Part shown: positions 25,248 to 34,126 of the stretch, one piece after another | How positions within the stretch are numbered: the stretch's first letter is position 1 | How the letters are laid out: the number at the start of each line of letters is the position of its first letter | NCBI GenBank assembly: GCA_006508105.1 | Contig: QKPP01000285.1 | Location: forward strand, 1-39,984 | Reading direction: 5' to 3' | Source of the DNA: Myxococcales bacterium FL481 | GTDB lineage: Bacteria; Myxococcota_A; Polyangia; Nannocystales; Nannocystaceae | Length of the DNA: 39,984 nt | Made by a program: the position numbers and the translations under genes | Notes under the pieces: model-generated | What the model saw: only the letters and a program-made list of their open reading frames with translations | The model's database searches: none | What the model was told of the DNA's origin: nothing

Positions 25248-27635
25248 ATGTCGAAGAACGAAGCCAAAACCGCGTTCGCTGGCTACCCGCTACTGCCCCT
25301 GCGTCAGGGCGTGATCCTTCCCGGGACGATGTCCCCCATTGCCGTTGCGCGCCCAGTGTCGCTCGATCTTTTGCGTTCTGTGGAGCCGGGCGACCTGGTG
25401 GTCGTCGGATTCCAAATCGATGGTGACGCCGAAAGCCCCGTGCTCGGCGATCTGCATCCTATTGCCACGCTCGCTCGAGTGCATCGCATTGAGTATGGAG
25501 AAGGTCCACGCGCCAAGGTCTTGGTCGAAGGGCTCGATCGATGCTCGCTGACGCAAACCGTCCAATCCCGTCCGTTCCCCCGCGTGCTGATCACCAAAGT
25601 CACGGACACGGATGACGACTCGCCCGATGCCCGGGCGCTCGCCGCCTCGCTCCGCGAACGCGTGGCCGAGTTGCAACGCAAGCAGGACAGCGGACTCGAC
25701 GACGAGCGACTCGACGAGTCCAGTCCTGGGCGGCTCGCAGACCGGGTCGCCGCCGGTCTGCCGCTCGACCGCCGACGCGAGCTCGAAGTCCTGATGACGC
25801 TGCCGGTCGCCGGCCGGTTGCGACTGGTGGCACGGTTACTGGCCGAGGCCGTGGAACTCGACGAGCTACGGCGCAGAACCGACCAGGAAGTGCGGCAACG
25901 CCTGACCAAACAACAACACGATGCCATTTTGCGCGAACGCATTCGTGCGATGCAGCAACAACTCGGTGACGACGAGGAAGGCGGCCGCACGTCCGAACTG
26001 CGCGAGCGACTCGCCAAGGTCGACCTCCCCGAGGAAGCGCGCAAGACCGTCGACCGCGAGCTCGAACGCCTCGAGCGACTCAATCCCAATCATCCCGAGT
26101 TCGCCGTCGCCCAGACCTATCTCGAGTTGATCGCCGACCTGCCGTGGAACGATCGAGCCCAAGCGAAGATCGACCTCGACGCGCTCGCCACCAAACTCGA
26201 AGAAGATCACTACGGTTTGCACGACGTCAAACGCCGCGTACTCGAACACCTCGCGGTGCTCGAACTCGCGCAGGGTCATCGCGGTACGGTGTTGTGCTTA
26301 TCTGGGCCGCCAGGCGTGGGCAAGACCTCGATCGGCCGCTCGATCGCGGAGGCCACCGGTCGCCCGTTCGTGCGCATCGCCTTGGGCGGCGTACGGGACG
26401 AAGCCGAGATTCGCGGCCACCGGCGCACCTACATCGGTGCGCTCCCCGGCCGCATCATCTCGGCGATCCGCAAGGCCGGGGTCAAAAACCCCGTCGTCTT
26501 GCTGGATGAGGTCGACAAGCTCGCCCACGGGTTCGGCCGGTCCCCGGAAGCCGCACTGCTGGAGTTGCTCGACCCGGAGCAAAACAACACGTTCACCGAT
26601 CACTATCTCGAACTACCCTTTGACCTGTCCGAGGTGATGTTTGTGTGCACGGCGAACGATCTCAGCGCACTGTCGCCACCGTTGCGCGATCGACTCGAAA
26701 TCGTCGAGCTGAGCGGCTACACGCCAGACGAGAAGCTCGAGATCGCCAAGCGCCACCTGCTACCGAAAGCACTGGAACAGCACGGCTTGTTGACCGACAC
26801 CGTTCGCGTGACCGATGAGGCGCTCGATCGTATCATCGGCGGCTACACGCGCGAAGCCGGGGTCCGTCAGCTGGGTCGGATGCTCGCCAAGCTGTGCCGA
26901 TCGTTCGCATTGGACGTGGCGAAGGCGACCGAGCATCGGATTCCGACCGCTGTCGTCGAAGCGGACGATCTCGCGGAGCGATTGGGACGCGTGAAGTTCT
27001 TCGACGAAGTCGCCGAGCGTACGACTGCTCCCGGCGTCGCCACGGGCCTGGCCTGGACGCCGTTTGGCGGGGACATCCTGTTCGTCGAGACCTCTCGCAT
27101 GCCGGGTAAAGGCCGCGTCGAAAGCACCGGGCAACTCGGAGACGTGATGAAAGAGTCGGTTCGCGCGGCGCTGACGTACGTCCGCAGTCACGCGGACACC
27201 CTCGGGGTCGAAGAGGACTTTCTCGAGCACGCCGACTTGCATGTGCACATCCCGGCCGGCGCGGTACCGAAAGATGGCCCATCCGCGGGCGTGACCATCT
27301 TCTCGGCGCTCACCTCACTGCTGTGCGGGAGACGGGTGCGGTCGGACACCGCGATGACCGGCGAGGCCACTTTGCGAGGTCGGGTGTTACCGGTGGGCGG
27401 GATTCGAGCCAAAGTCTTGGCAGCCCACCGAGCGGGGATTCGTCGGGTCATCTTGCCTCGGCAGAACGAGGCGGACCTCGACCGCGTGCCGGAGGAGGTC
27501 CGCTCGGCGATGACGTTCATTCCTGTGGACGATATGGCCGAGGTGCTGGCCGCTGCGCTGGAGGCTGAGCCGGCCGAACCGGCTTGGAGACCGACGGCCG
27601 AGTCGACCCCGACGGCCACCGTTCCCACCGCGTAG
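25248..27635 (+). CDS. lon: ATP-dependent Lon protease
   Basis: Cytosolic AAA+ serine protease of 795 residues degrading misfolded and regulatory proteins. The N-terminal LON substrate-binding domain begins LLPLRQGVILPGTM. A coiled-coil, charged region follows (RLTKQQHDAILRERIRAMQ). The ATPase has Walker A GPPGVGKTS at 353-361, Walker B VVLLDEVDK and sensor regions. The peptidase domain has the dyad Ser679 (KDGPSAGVT) and Lys722 (GIRAKVLAAHRAG). Length matches LonA enzymes, and all catalytic residues are present. GAGGT at 25237 sits a suitable distance before the ATG. A strong hairpin terminator follows. Myxobacteria often carry two lon genes; which one this is cannot be told here. Confidence 0.96.
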   Translation: MSKNEAKTAFAGYPLLPLRQGVILPGTMSPIAVARPVSLDLLRSVEPGDLVVVGFQIDGDAESPVLGDLHPIATLARVHRIEYGEGPRAKVLVEGLDRCSLTQTVQSRPFPRVLITKVTDTDDDSPDARALAASLRERVAELQRKQDSGLDDERLDESSPGRLADRVAAGLPLDRRRELEVLMTLPVAGRLRLVARLLAEAVELDELRRRTDQEVRQRLTKQQHDAILRERIRAMQQQLGDDEEGGRTSELRERLAKVDLPEEARKTVDRELERLERLNPNHPEFAVAQTYLELIADLPWNDRAQAKIDLDALATKLEEDHYGLHDVKRRVLEHLAVLELAQGHRGTVLCLSGPPGVGKTSIGRSIAEATGRPFVRIALGGVRDEAEIRGHRRTYIGALPGRIISAIRKAGVKNPVVLLDEVDKLAHGFGRSPEAALLELLDPEQNNTFTDHYLELPFDLSEVMFVCTANDLSALSPPLRDRLEIVELSGYTPDEKLEIAKRHLLPKALEQHGLLTDTVRVTDEALDRIIGGYTREAGVRQLGRMLAKLCRSFALDVAKATEHRIPTAVVEADDLAERLGRVKFFDEVAERTTAPGVATGLAWTPFGGDILFVETSRMPGKGRVESTGQLGDVMKESVRAALTYVRSHADTLGVEEDFLEHADLHVHIPAGAVPKDGPSAGVTIFSALTSLLCGRRVRSDTAMTGEATLRGRVLPVGGIRAKVLAAHRAGIRRVILPRQNEADLDRVPEEVRSAMTFIPVDDMAEVLAAALEAEPAEPAWRPTAESTPTATVPTA

Positions 27636-27661
27636 CGGTTGGAGCGAGAACCGGCACGACC

Positions 27662-27700
27662 AGCCGGCACGAGCTCACTTGAGCTCGCGCCGGCTTCTTT
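27662..27700 (+). terminator. Intrinsic terminator after lon
   Basis: AGCCGGC-A-CGAGCTC, loop ACTT, GAGCTCG-C-GCCGGCT: two perfect 7-bp stems separated by one A/C mismatch, directly followed by TCTTT. It starts 26 nt after the lon stop. This is the clearest rho-independent terminator in the window. Confidence 0.85.
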
Positions 27701-27823
27701 CGTCGAGGCCCCGCCGCGAAACATGTTCCGCCACCGAATCGGGCGAACCCGATGACGACGGCCGCGGTGGCGCAAGCGTTCCGAGTCCGGGTAAACTGCT
27801 CGGTCGACGATCTCGGATTCGCC

Positions 27824-28678
27824 ATGACCGACCAGCCCCCAGCCGATTCTTCCTTTCTCTCCGCCGAGCGGGTACAAACCGCCGATGGCCGCCAATACCA
27901 TATCGACCTGGCGCCCGGTGACGTAGCCCCCTCGATCCTGCTCGTCGGAGATCCAGCGCGAGCCGAGAAAGTTGCTGCCCGGTTCGAACGGATCGATCTA
28001 CATCGAGCCCATCGCGAGTACGCCACGTTCACTGGCACTTTCCGCGATCTACCGGTCACCGTCATCGGCACCGGCATGGGGGCCGCGAGTACCGAGATCG
28101 CAGTCATCGAGCTCGCGCAGTGCGTGGACCATCCGGTGATGATCCGGTGCGGAAGCAGCGGCGGGCTGCAACCTTCGCTCGCCCTCGGGGACCTCGTCGT
28201 GACCCAGGCCGCCTACCGGCTCGAGGAGTCATCACTCGCCTTCGTCGGCGCCGGCTACCCGGCGTTCGCACACCACGAAGTCGTACTCGCGTTGGTGACC
28301 GGTGCAGAGAGGTCCGACTCGCCGTACCAGTTGGGGATCACTGCCACCGCATCCGGGTTCTATGCCGCGCAAGGACGCGACATTTTGGGTTTTCCGCCGC
28401 GCGATCGCGAGATCGTCGACCGCCTAGTCACCGAGGGGGTCATGAATCTCGAGATGGAGAGCTCGTGCCTGCTCACGTTGGCCTCTCTCCGAGGATTTCG
28501 AGCGGGCGCCGTGTGTGCCGTGTACGCCACACGCCACGACAATCGGTTCATTGGTCACGAAGCGCGGCGAACCGCCGAGAACCGCTGCATCGACACCGGT
28601 CTGCAGGCATTGGTCACGCTACGACAGATGGACGAAGCACGCGGTAACCGCCGCTACTGGCAGCCGAGCTCGCTCTAG
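27824..28678 (+). CDS. Nucleoside phosphorylase, uridine phosphorylase-like
   Basis: Cytosolic enzyme of 284 residues splitting a nucleoside with phosphate into base and sugar-1-phosphate (salvage). Family marks: VGDPARAEKVA with the phosphate-binding GDPxR, the GTGMGAASTEIAV loop, IRCGSSGGLQ and the ligand loop VMNLEMESS in which Met-Glu-Met-type residues bind ribose; the Phe-Tyr near 190 also fits. The trimeric/hexameric NP-I family includes Udp and PNP; the Arg-Cys-Gly-Ser-Ser-Gly motif favours the uridine phosphorylase side. An in-frame ATG at 27752 would add 24 residues without family similarity. No Shine-Dalgarno is evident at either start. The lon terminator upstream makes it a separate unit. 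Confidence 0.85.
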   Translation: MTDQPPADSSFLSAERVQTADGRQYHIDLAPGDVAPSILLVGDPARAEKVAARFERIDLHRAHREYATFTGTFRDLPVTVIGTGMGAASTEIAVIELAQCVDHPVMIRCGSSGGLQPSLALGDLVVTQAAYRLEESSLAFVGAGYPAFAHHEVVLALVTGAERSDSPYQLGITATASGFYAAQGRDILGFPPRDREIVDRLVTEGVMNLEMESSCLLTLASLRGFRAGAVCAVYATRHDNRFIGHEARRTAENRCIDTGLQALVTLRQMDEARGNRRYWQPSSL

Positions 28679-29204
28679 GGGATTGCCCGGGGCTAACTTG
28701 GGCACGCCCGCGGCCGCGGTCGTTGCATCGTCGCGACGCGTCGACTTCGGTGCGTCTGCCAACCAGGATGCGGTCGCAGGAACGATCGGTCACGAGCGAC
28801 TCGTCAGCGTACGCCCCCCCAGTCCTTCGCCGCCGCTCGGACCGGCGAGACAGCGGCACGGTTCCCGGCGCCGGCCGCACCGCCTCGAGGTCGACGGACA
28901 ACTGGCCCGCCGCACATCCGGGCTACGCGAGGCCAACCGCCCCCGCCCTGGTCGATTATGAACAATGGTGCACGCTCCCCGCCGCAACTCTCATTGCGTG
29001 ACAATCCGCCCAAGAGTGGCGCGAGGTTACATCGCTGCCACGAGCGCGTCGCCAGAACCCAGCCCGCGAATGAGAGCCTCGTAGGTGCGTCATGACGTGC
29101 TGCATCCTGTTGCCGAGATCGAGTGCATTCGCACGACGGGGGCGGGTGCCGGCGACGTCGTGCTCGAGTCTCGACAGCGAAGCCGAACCCTTTGGAGGAA
29201 ACAA
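28679..29204. other. Intergenic region of ~525 bp, no supported gene
   Basis: Short frames on both strands have no recognisable domain or good ribosome binding site. A plus-strand frame (ANLGTPAAAVVASSRRVDF and onward) has GC-rich third positions but overlaps the end of the phosphorylase gene and is Pro/Arg-rich. The last 15 nt contain GGAGG for the next gene. Confidence 0.4.
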
Positions 29205-30305
29205 GTGACGAATCCCAACAAGTACGTATTTCTGGCCGCCCTTGCCATAGCGCCAAGCGTGGTGGCGTGGGCTGGATGCCAACCGCCGGCACCTGACGAC
29301 CCGGTCGCACCCGACGGTGCGGTGAGTGTTCGCTACGAGCTTGAATTCGGACTCGAGATCACCGAGTTAGCTTTCTCCGTCTACCACGGCAGCGCGGAGG
29401 TGCGAGCCGGGGTCGTTCCGGTTGGCGATGACCGAGTCGTCGAGTTCTCCATTCCGAGTCTCCCCCCGGGCATGTCCACTATCTGGGTCTGGGCCACCAC
29501 CAGCGACGATCGGTGGACCTGTGTAGGATACGCTGATTTCGTGATCGTGTCCGGTGAACGTACGCCGGTGGAGATGGTGATGCAGTGCGTGCGCGAGGAT
29601 TACCCCGAGCTCTGGGAGATCGAGGTGTCGATCAACGCGTGCCCCCAGGTCACGGGCGTGGCGGTCGCTCCGTCGATCGCCGACGTCGGCGAGGGCGTGC
29701 ACTTGGAAGTGACAGCCCGGGACAGCGATGGAGATACTCTCAGCGTCCAGTGGTCCGCGAACGGCGTGACCTTCGGGGCGGGCGAGGAGACGGTCTACCA
29801 CTGCGACGAGGTCGGTCTGGTTCCGATCCTCGTGACAGCTGACGACGGCCATTGCGAGATTTCTCGCGCCGTGACGATCGAGTGCCTGCCGGCGGAGCCC
29901 GCGTACTGGCCTCCGCCGCGAGAAGGCTGCGATGAGTGCATGTTCGAGTCCTGCTCCGAGCAGTTCTGGGGACTCGACCTCAATGCGTTGTGTCCGCCGG
30001 AAGATGTGGAATGCCGCAACGTCTACCAGTGCTTCATGGAGAACGAGTGCCTGACTCCCTCCCTTGGCACGCTCGAGTGCTTCTGCGGAACCGTCCACCC
30101 AACGTCGTGCCTCGACGCCTCGCACCCCAGTATGCTCAATGGTCCGTGCGCAGAGTTCCTCCACCCCTTCTTCACGGACGGAGGCTGGAACGAACCGCTT
30201 GGCGTGGTGCTCACGGATCCGGAAACGGGGGTGGGCCGAGCTTCGCTCGTCGCGGAGTGCATGGGATTGATGTGTTCGGAGCCGTGTCAGCTCGCGGGAT
30301 TTTGA
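29205..30305 (+). CDS. Putative Cys-rich secreted lipoprotein
   Basis: Protein of 366 residues. The GTG start has the best ribosome binding site in this part of the window: GGAGG, 6 nt upstream. The signal peptide (YVFLAALAIAPSVVAWAG) ends at Cys25, a lipobox-like site. Residues 30-130 look like a beta domain with TIWVWATTSDDRWTC. Residues 150-220 resemble an Ig/PKD-like repeat (DVGEGVHLEVTARDSDGDTL, WSANGVTF). The C-terminal third has about 16 Cys (CDECMFESCSEQ, CFMENECL, CSEPC), as in myxobacterial Cys-rich cell-surface proteins. No enzyme motif. Paired hairpins follow the stop. Confidence 0.75.
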   Translation: MTNPNKYVFLAALAIAPSVVAWAGCQPPAPDDPVAPDGAVSVRYELEFGLEITELAFSVYHGSAEVRAGVVPVGDDRVVEFSIPSLPPGMSTIWVWATTSDDRWTCVGYADFVIVSGERTPVEMVMQCVREDYPELWEIEVSINACPQVTGVAVAPSIADVGEGVHLEVTARDSDGDTLSVQWSANGVTFGAGEETVYHCDEVGLVPILVTADDGHCEISRAVTIECLPAEPAYWPPPREGCDECMFESCSEQFWGLDLNALCPPEDVECRNVYQCFMENECLTPSLGTLECFCGTVHPTSCLDASHPSMLNGPCAEFLHPFFTDGGWNEPLGVVLTDPETGVGRASLVAECMGLMCSEPCQLAGF

Positions 30306-30313
30306 ACCAGTGC

Positions 30314-30370
30314 CGTCTCGTCTGCGCGAGACGTAATCGGCGAAAGCGCACGGCGTCAGGTGTGCGCTTT
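30314..30370 (+). terminator. Two consecutive hairpins after the Cys-rich lipoprotein
   Basis: The first is CGTCTCG, loop TCTGCG, CGAGACG (30314-30333), a perfect 7-bp stem. The second is AAAGCGCAC, loop of 10 nt, GTGCGCTTT (30343-30370), a perfect 9-bp stem with A and T runs at its base. They begin 9 nt after the stop codon, fitting a terminator on either strand. Confidence 0.65.
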
Positions 30371-31674
30371 GGGAGGTCCGCGGTACCCCCACCGTTCGCG
30401 AATCGGCCGATCCTTCGCAGAGGCTGAACGCCCTCTGAGCAATCGATGTGACAGTGTCGTGGCGACGCGACCGCCCATCCGCGCTACGACAGCGTCGGCC
30501 TCGGTCTGTGCGCGCTCGAGCCGTCGGTCTGCAGTTCAGCCGACCCGCTCGCGGCACAACCTCGGCTCAGCCCTGGAACCAGCCCGGCCGTAGATAAGCG
30601 AGCCCGCCAGTCAACGCGACGAATCGCGTTGCCACCGATATGGCTGTTGTCGGGAGGCCTGAATGACGGACCCGCTCGGCGTGCACCCGTAACACGATCT
30701 AGTGAGCGTCGAGCCACGAAGACGGGCACCCCCCGGATCCGGGGGTGGCCGAGGTGGAGGACTCAAGAATAGCCGTCGGGCGACGATCACCAGCTCTGGT
30801 CGTACGAAGCGGCATCGCGTCGAGTCTCTGCGACACGGGCCAAGCCGACGGCCACGGTACTCTCATGGGCCATGCGAGCCCGCGGCGACCTCGGTCCGCC
30901 ATCGTTTCTCTGTGAAACCACCGACATGTTATTGACGCTGCCAGTGTGAGTGCAAAAGAACACTCCCGCGAATGTATTTCGAGTCTGGTAAGTTGCGTCG
31001 CGATCCGCGGCCGCATCGCGACGAAGACCGCCAGCACGACCTCCCGCCCGCGGCCCGAAACGCCCTGACTGCGACCGCTCGGGCCACGAGCTGCTCGTCC
31101 ACCGGTGGTGGCATGGCGAGGGTCTCGCAATCAGCGCATGCCTATCAGCGCATGTCGATTCGACACCTGCAGCATCTCGCGAAACCTACATTCCCCATCG
31201 CGAGCCGGTAGAAACGGCTCAGAGATCTCCACTGGCGATCCAGTCGCAGCTTGTCGTGCGCCCGCGTTTAATGCGAGGACTCGCGCCGCCGGGCGCCTCG
31301 AGGCGAAGCGACCCCCCGGTTGAATCAACCCCACCGGTGATGGATCGCCAATCTGGGCTGGACTACAGAATCTACCCCGCTCCGCCCAAAATGTGAGGAC
31401 AGACGACCCCCCGAGTTTCGCCGCCCTCGATGGTTTCCGTCTGAATCCACACGCAGCGACCGCGACAGCGCCACGCATCGACCTCCACCACTGTCACGAC
31501 CATTACTCGAATCACCCCTCGCCACAGTCCGTTCCCGCGCTCGACACGCGCGCGAATACTCGACCGCTGCCCCGCTGACCACTGTTTTTTCCCTGCGCGA
31601 GCCACCAGACTACCGCCGGTGATCCGACTGGGTTGGCACCGGTGACGATGACCCGCGAACCGACGGAAGACCGC
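30371..31674. other. Gene-poor region of ~1.3 kb
   Basis: No frame on either strand shows a domain, a signal peptide plus ribosome binding site, or consistent coding bias. Visible structure: an 11-bp direct repeat ATCAGCGCATG at 31130-31140 and 31144-31154; a 12-bp palindrome CGCCTCGAGGCG at 31294-31305; a T-run of six near 31585; and a small hairpin with GAGTG/CACTC arms near 30945. It is slightly less GC-rich than its neighbours around 30925-30990 and may hold regulatory RNA or promoter sequence for the LuxR gene. Confidence 0.35.
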
Positions 31675-32421
31675 ATGACCAACGGGCGCCAGCGTCTTCA
31701 AAGACTGCTCGAGGAACTCCACAGCGCCGCGAATTCTCGCCACCGTGAGCGGGTCATTGCCGACTACGTGAGGTCCTTGGGTGTACCGTTCTTCGCCTAC
31801 TCTCTGTACTCGCCGCCGCGAGCCGGAGGACGCACCCTCCACATCACGAACTACCCGCCCAGCTGGGCCGATCGCTACACGGAAGAGAGCTTCGTGGAGC
31901 AAGATTTTGTGTTCCACAAGTCGCTGCGCTGTACGCTTCCCTTTCAGTGGCCCGGTGCGTCGGAGTCTGGAGAGCCAGACGCATTGTCGACGCAACAACA
32001 GGCCATCGTCTTTGAGGCCAACGCGGTGGGTCTGCGCAGCGGAGCGAGCTTTCCTCTGCACGGACCCGGACACGCGAAAGCGAGCTTTTCGATCGCGAGT
32101 CGTGACGATTCGAAGACGTTCGCGGAGCTGTTCACGCGCCGCAAGCACGAGCTGCATCTGGCTGCGCTCTACCTCCACGACATTGTGGTCGAAGCCCAAT
32201 CCGATGGCACCTCCGTGCCCGAACACCCACTGACTCGACGCGAACTCGATGTCCTGACCTGGGTGGCCCGCGGCAAGACCTACTGGGAAGTCAGTATGAT
32301 CTTGTCGATCAGCGAGCACACGGTCAAAGAACACCTACATCATGCGCGAAAGAAACTGGGCGCCACGAACACCACGCACGCCGTGGCGCTCGCTCTGCAG
32401 CGCGGGGTCGTGATGGTATGA
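31675..32421 (+). CDS. LuxR-type acyl-homoserine-lactone receptor, apparently without a luxI partner
   Basis: Quorum-sensing style regulator of 248 residues. The N-terminal half is an autoinducer-binding domain. By alignment to TraR numbering it keeps Tyr53 (Y60 here), Trp57 (W64), Tyr61 (Y68), Asp70 (D77), Trp85 (W92) and Gly113 (G123); only Pro71 differs (Phe78). The C-terminal HTH keeps the invariant Glu, Leu and Gly of the LuxR family in TRRELDVLTWVARGKT, followed by SISEHTVKEHLHHARKKLG. I chose ATG 31675 because GGAAG lies 5 nt upstream; ATG 31648 is also in frame. No LuxI-type synthase is encoded in the window, so it may sense outside signals. The downstream FAD enzyme may be its target. 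Confidence 0.87.
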   Translation: MTNGRQRLQRLLEELHSAANSRHRERVIADYVRSLGVPFFAYSLYSPPRAGGRTLHITNYPPSWADRYTEESFVEQDFVFHKSLRCTLPFQWPGASESGEPDALSTQQQAIVFEANAVGLRSGASFPLHGPGHAKASFSIASRDDSKTFAELFTRRKHELHLAALYLHDIVVEAQSDGTSVPEHPLTRRELDVLTWVARGKTYWEVSMILSISEHTVKEHLHHARKKLGATNTTHAVALALQRGVVMV

Positions 32422-32721
32422 GCCACCCCATGGCCCGGCGCGGCCGCGTTGACAAGGGTTCCCCACGACGACTTGCTCCACGCGGATGGGCCCATCGCTC
32501 GTGGACGCGTCGCTGCGCCAGCAGCTGTTGATGGTGGTCGCCTTCCCCACCGGCCGCGGCCGGCGATGATGACCCGACCACGCGCCCCCGAGGCCACTGC
32601 GTCCTCGGCCGGTCTCGACGACCGGCCGTCCGATTTCGACACGAGGCGTCAACCGGCGCCGTCGAACTTCAGCGGGGCACTCACGCGACGTCGCGTGGCG
32701 ACAAGACAACAGGTTGCACTA
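32422..32721. other. Intergenic region after the LuxR gene, no supported gene
   Basis: About 300 bp without a convincing frame. Minus-strand frames here are Arg/Ala-rich and lack start signals. The A+T content rises sharply at the right end, where the promoter described next begins. Confidence 0.4.
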
Positions 32722-32735
32722 CTTGCAATTGCAAG
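32722..32735. promoter_or_regulatory. 14-bp perfect palindrome, candidate operator
   Basis: CTTGCAATTGCAAG is a perfect palindrome in a locally A+T-rich stretch. It overlaps the proposed -35 box of the FAD oxidoreductase promoter. Related TTGCA/CTTGC pieces occur at 32714-32718 and 32739-32743. Repressor or LuxR-type binding is plausible; the binding protein is unknown. Confidence 0.5.
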
Positions 32736-32750
32736 CGACTTGCGTATATT
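32723..32750 (+). promoter_or_regulatory. Sigma-70-like promoter of the FAD oxidoreductase gene
   Basis: TTGCAA (32723-32728) as -35, a 16-nt spacer, and TATATT (32745-32750) as -10, a five-of-six match to TATAAT. The -35 lies inside the 14-bp palindrome. The start codon is 57 nt beyond the -10, leaving room for the leader hairpin at 32766. Confidence 0.5.
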
Positions 32751-32765
32751 GTCCAACGAGGTGAC

Positions 32766-32782
32766 CCTGGGGCAACCCCAGG
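32766..32782 (+). promoter_or_regulatory. Leader hairpin before the FAD oxidoreductase gene
   Basis: CCTGGGG, loop CAA, CCCCAGG: a perfect 7-bp stem in the presumed 5' leader, 25 nt before the start codon. It has no T-tract. It may stabilise the transcript or modulate translation. Confidence 0.4.
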
Positions 32783-32807
32783 CCACGCTCCCCAACGACC
32801 GACGCCC

Positions 32808-34040
32808 ATGCCGTCCAAACTCTCGGCTGCTCGTGCCCCGCTCGACTCCGCCTCCGAGCTACCGGGCGGTCCTCTCGATTGGCTCATCATCGGAGGCGGA
32901 CTCCATGGGGTGCACCTCGCCGCACGTCTGCTGGGCGAAGCTCAAGTCTCGCCGCAACGGCTACGCATCGTCGATCCGGGCGCGCGACTCCTCGCCCGGT
33001 GGCGTAGCGCGACGGCCACGACCGGCATGACCCACCTTCGGTCGCCGTCGGTGCATCACCTCGACCTCAGCCCGTGGTCCCTGCGTCGCTTCGCCGGCCA
33101 GAGCCCTCGCGGAGGGCCGCGGTCGTTCGCGCCGCCCTACGACCGACCCGCTCTCGTGCTGTTCAACGCGCACTGCGACCAGGTCGTGGCAGACTTCGAA
33201 CTGTCTGCCCTTCACGTGCGAGCTCGTGCGAGTGCGTGCTCGATCGGGCCCAAAAGCGCGGGCGTCGAGCTGTCGAACGGCACCAAGCTCGAGACTCGCA
33301 ACGTCGTGCTGGCCATCGGAGCCAGCGAACAGCCAGCATGGCCCGACTGGGCGCCGCGCGGTCGCTCCGAAGTTCAGCACGTATTCATGTCGGAGTTCGA
33401 CGGCTGGCCGTCATCCCCGGAGACGGTCGTCGTGGTCGGCGGCGGCATCTCTGCCAGCCAGGTGGCGCTCCGGCTGATCAAGGAAGGGCACGAGGTCCAC
33501 CTCGTCTCGCGGCACGCCCTGCGGCAACACCAGTTCGACAGCGACCCGGGGTGGCTCGGACCCCGATTCATGACCGGTTTTCGCCGCGAACCCGATCTGG
33601 ACCGCCGCCGGGCGATGATCGCCGCGGCGCGGCATCGCGGGTCGGTACCGCCCGACGTCCGACGAACGCTGCGCCGAGCCTTGGCCCGGAAACCGTTGCA
33701 CTGGCACGAGAGTGAGGTGGCGTCGCTCGACCTCCAGCCGGAGGGTCTGGAGCTACGGCTCGGCGACGGTGCACGCCTGCAGGCTCAACGTTTGCTCCTC
33801 GCGACTGGGTTCGACTCGCGACGCCCGGGTGGGTCGATGGTCGACGCCCTCATCGAGTCGGCATCGCTACCGTGTGCCAGCTGTGGCTATCCCCTCGTAG
33901 ACACGAGTCTACGCTGGCATCCGCGGGTGTGGGTAGCGGGTCCGCTGGCCGAACTCGAGCTGGGACCGACCGCCCGCAACATCGCCGGCGCGCGGCGAGC
34001 TGGCGACCGGCTGGTCCACAGTGCTCGGACCGAAGCATGA
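32808..34040 (+). CDS. FAD/NAD(P)-binding oxidoreductase, flavin-monooxygenase-like
   Basis: Flavoprotein of 410 residues. The first dinucleotide fold is near 24-45 (LIIGGGLHGVHLAARL, GxGxxG-type) and binds FAD. A second is near 200-220 (VVVVGGGISASQVALRLIKE) for NAD(P)H. A late ATGFDSRR and the C-terminal WVAGPLAELELGP segment complete the flavin site. This arrangement is seen in flavin monooxygenases and lysine/ornithine N-hydroxylase relatives; substrate unknown. About 27 N-terminal residues precede the fold, so the start could be slightly later, but ATG 32808 lies after the promoter and leader hairpin. It may be regulated by the LuxR receptor encoded upstream. Confidence 0.82.
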   Translation: MPSKLSAARAPLDSASELPGGPLDWLIIGGGLHGVHLAARLLGEAQVSPQRLRIVDPGARLLARWRSATATTGMTHLRSPSVHHLDLSPWSLRRFAGQSPRGGPRSFAPPYDRPALVLFNAHCDQVVADFELSALHVRARASACSIGPKSAGVELSNGTKLETRNVVLAIGASEQPAWPDWAPRGRSEVQHVFMSEFDGWPSSPETVVVVGGGISASQVALRLIKEGHEVHLVSRHALRQHQFDSDPGWLGPRFMTGFRREPDLDRRRAMIAAARHRGSVPPDVRRTLRRALARKPLHWHESEVASLDLQPEGLELRLGDGARLQAQRLLLATGFDSRRPGGSMVDALIESASLPCASCGYPLVDTSLRWHPRVWVAGPLAELELGPTARNIAGARRAGDRLVHSARTEA

Positions 34041-34126
34041 ACGGCGCCGCCCGGACTGGGCCGCCCCAGCGACGCGCCCGGCCGACGTTGCGCTTCATCC
34101 CGGTCCGGCGCGTGGGCATCTCCACC

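Noticed and set aside
31372..32334. Minus-strand open frame of 320 codons opposite the LuxR gene
   Set aside because: The plus strand carries all LuxR motifs; the antisense product has no family pattern or start signal.
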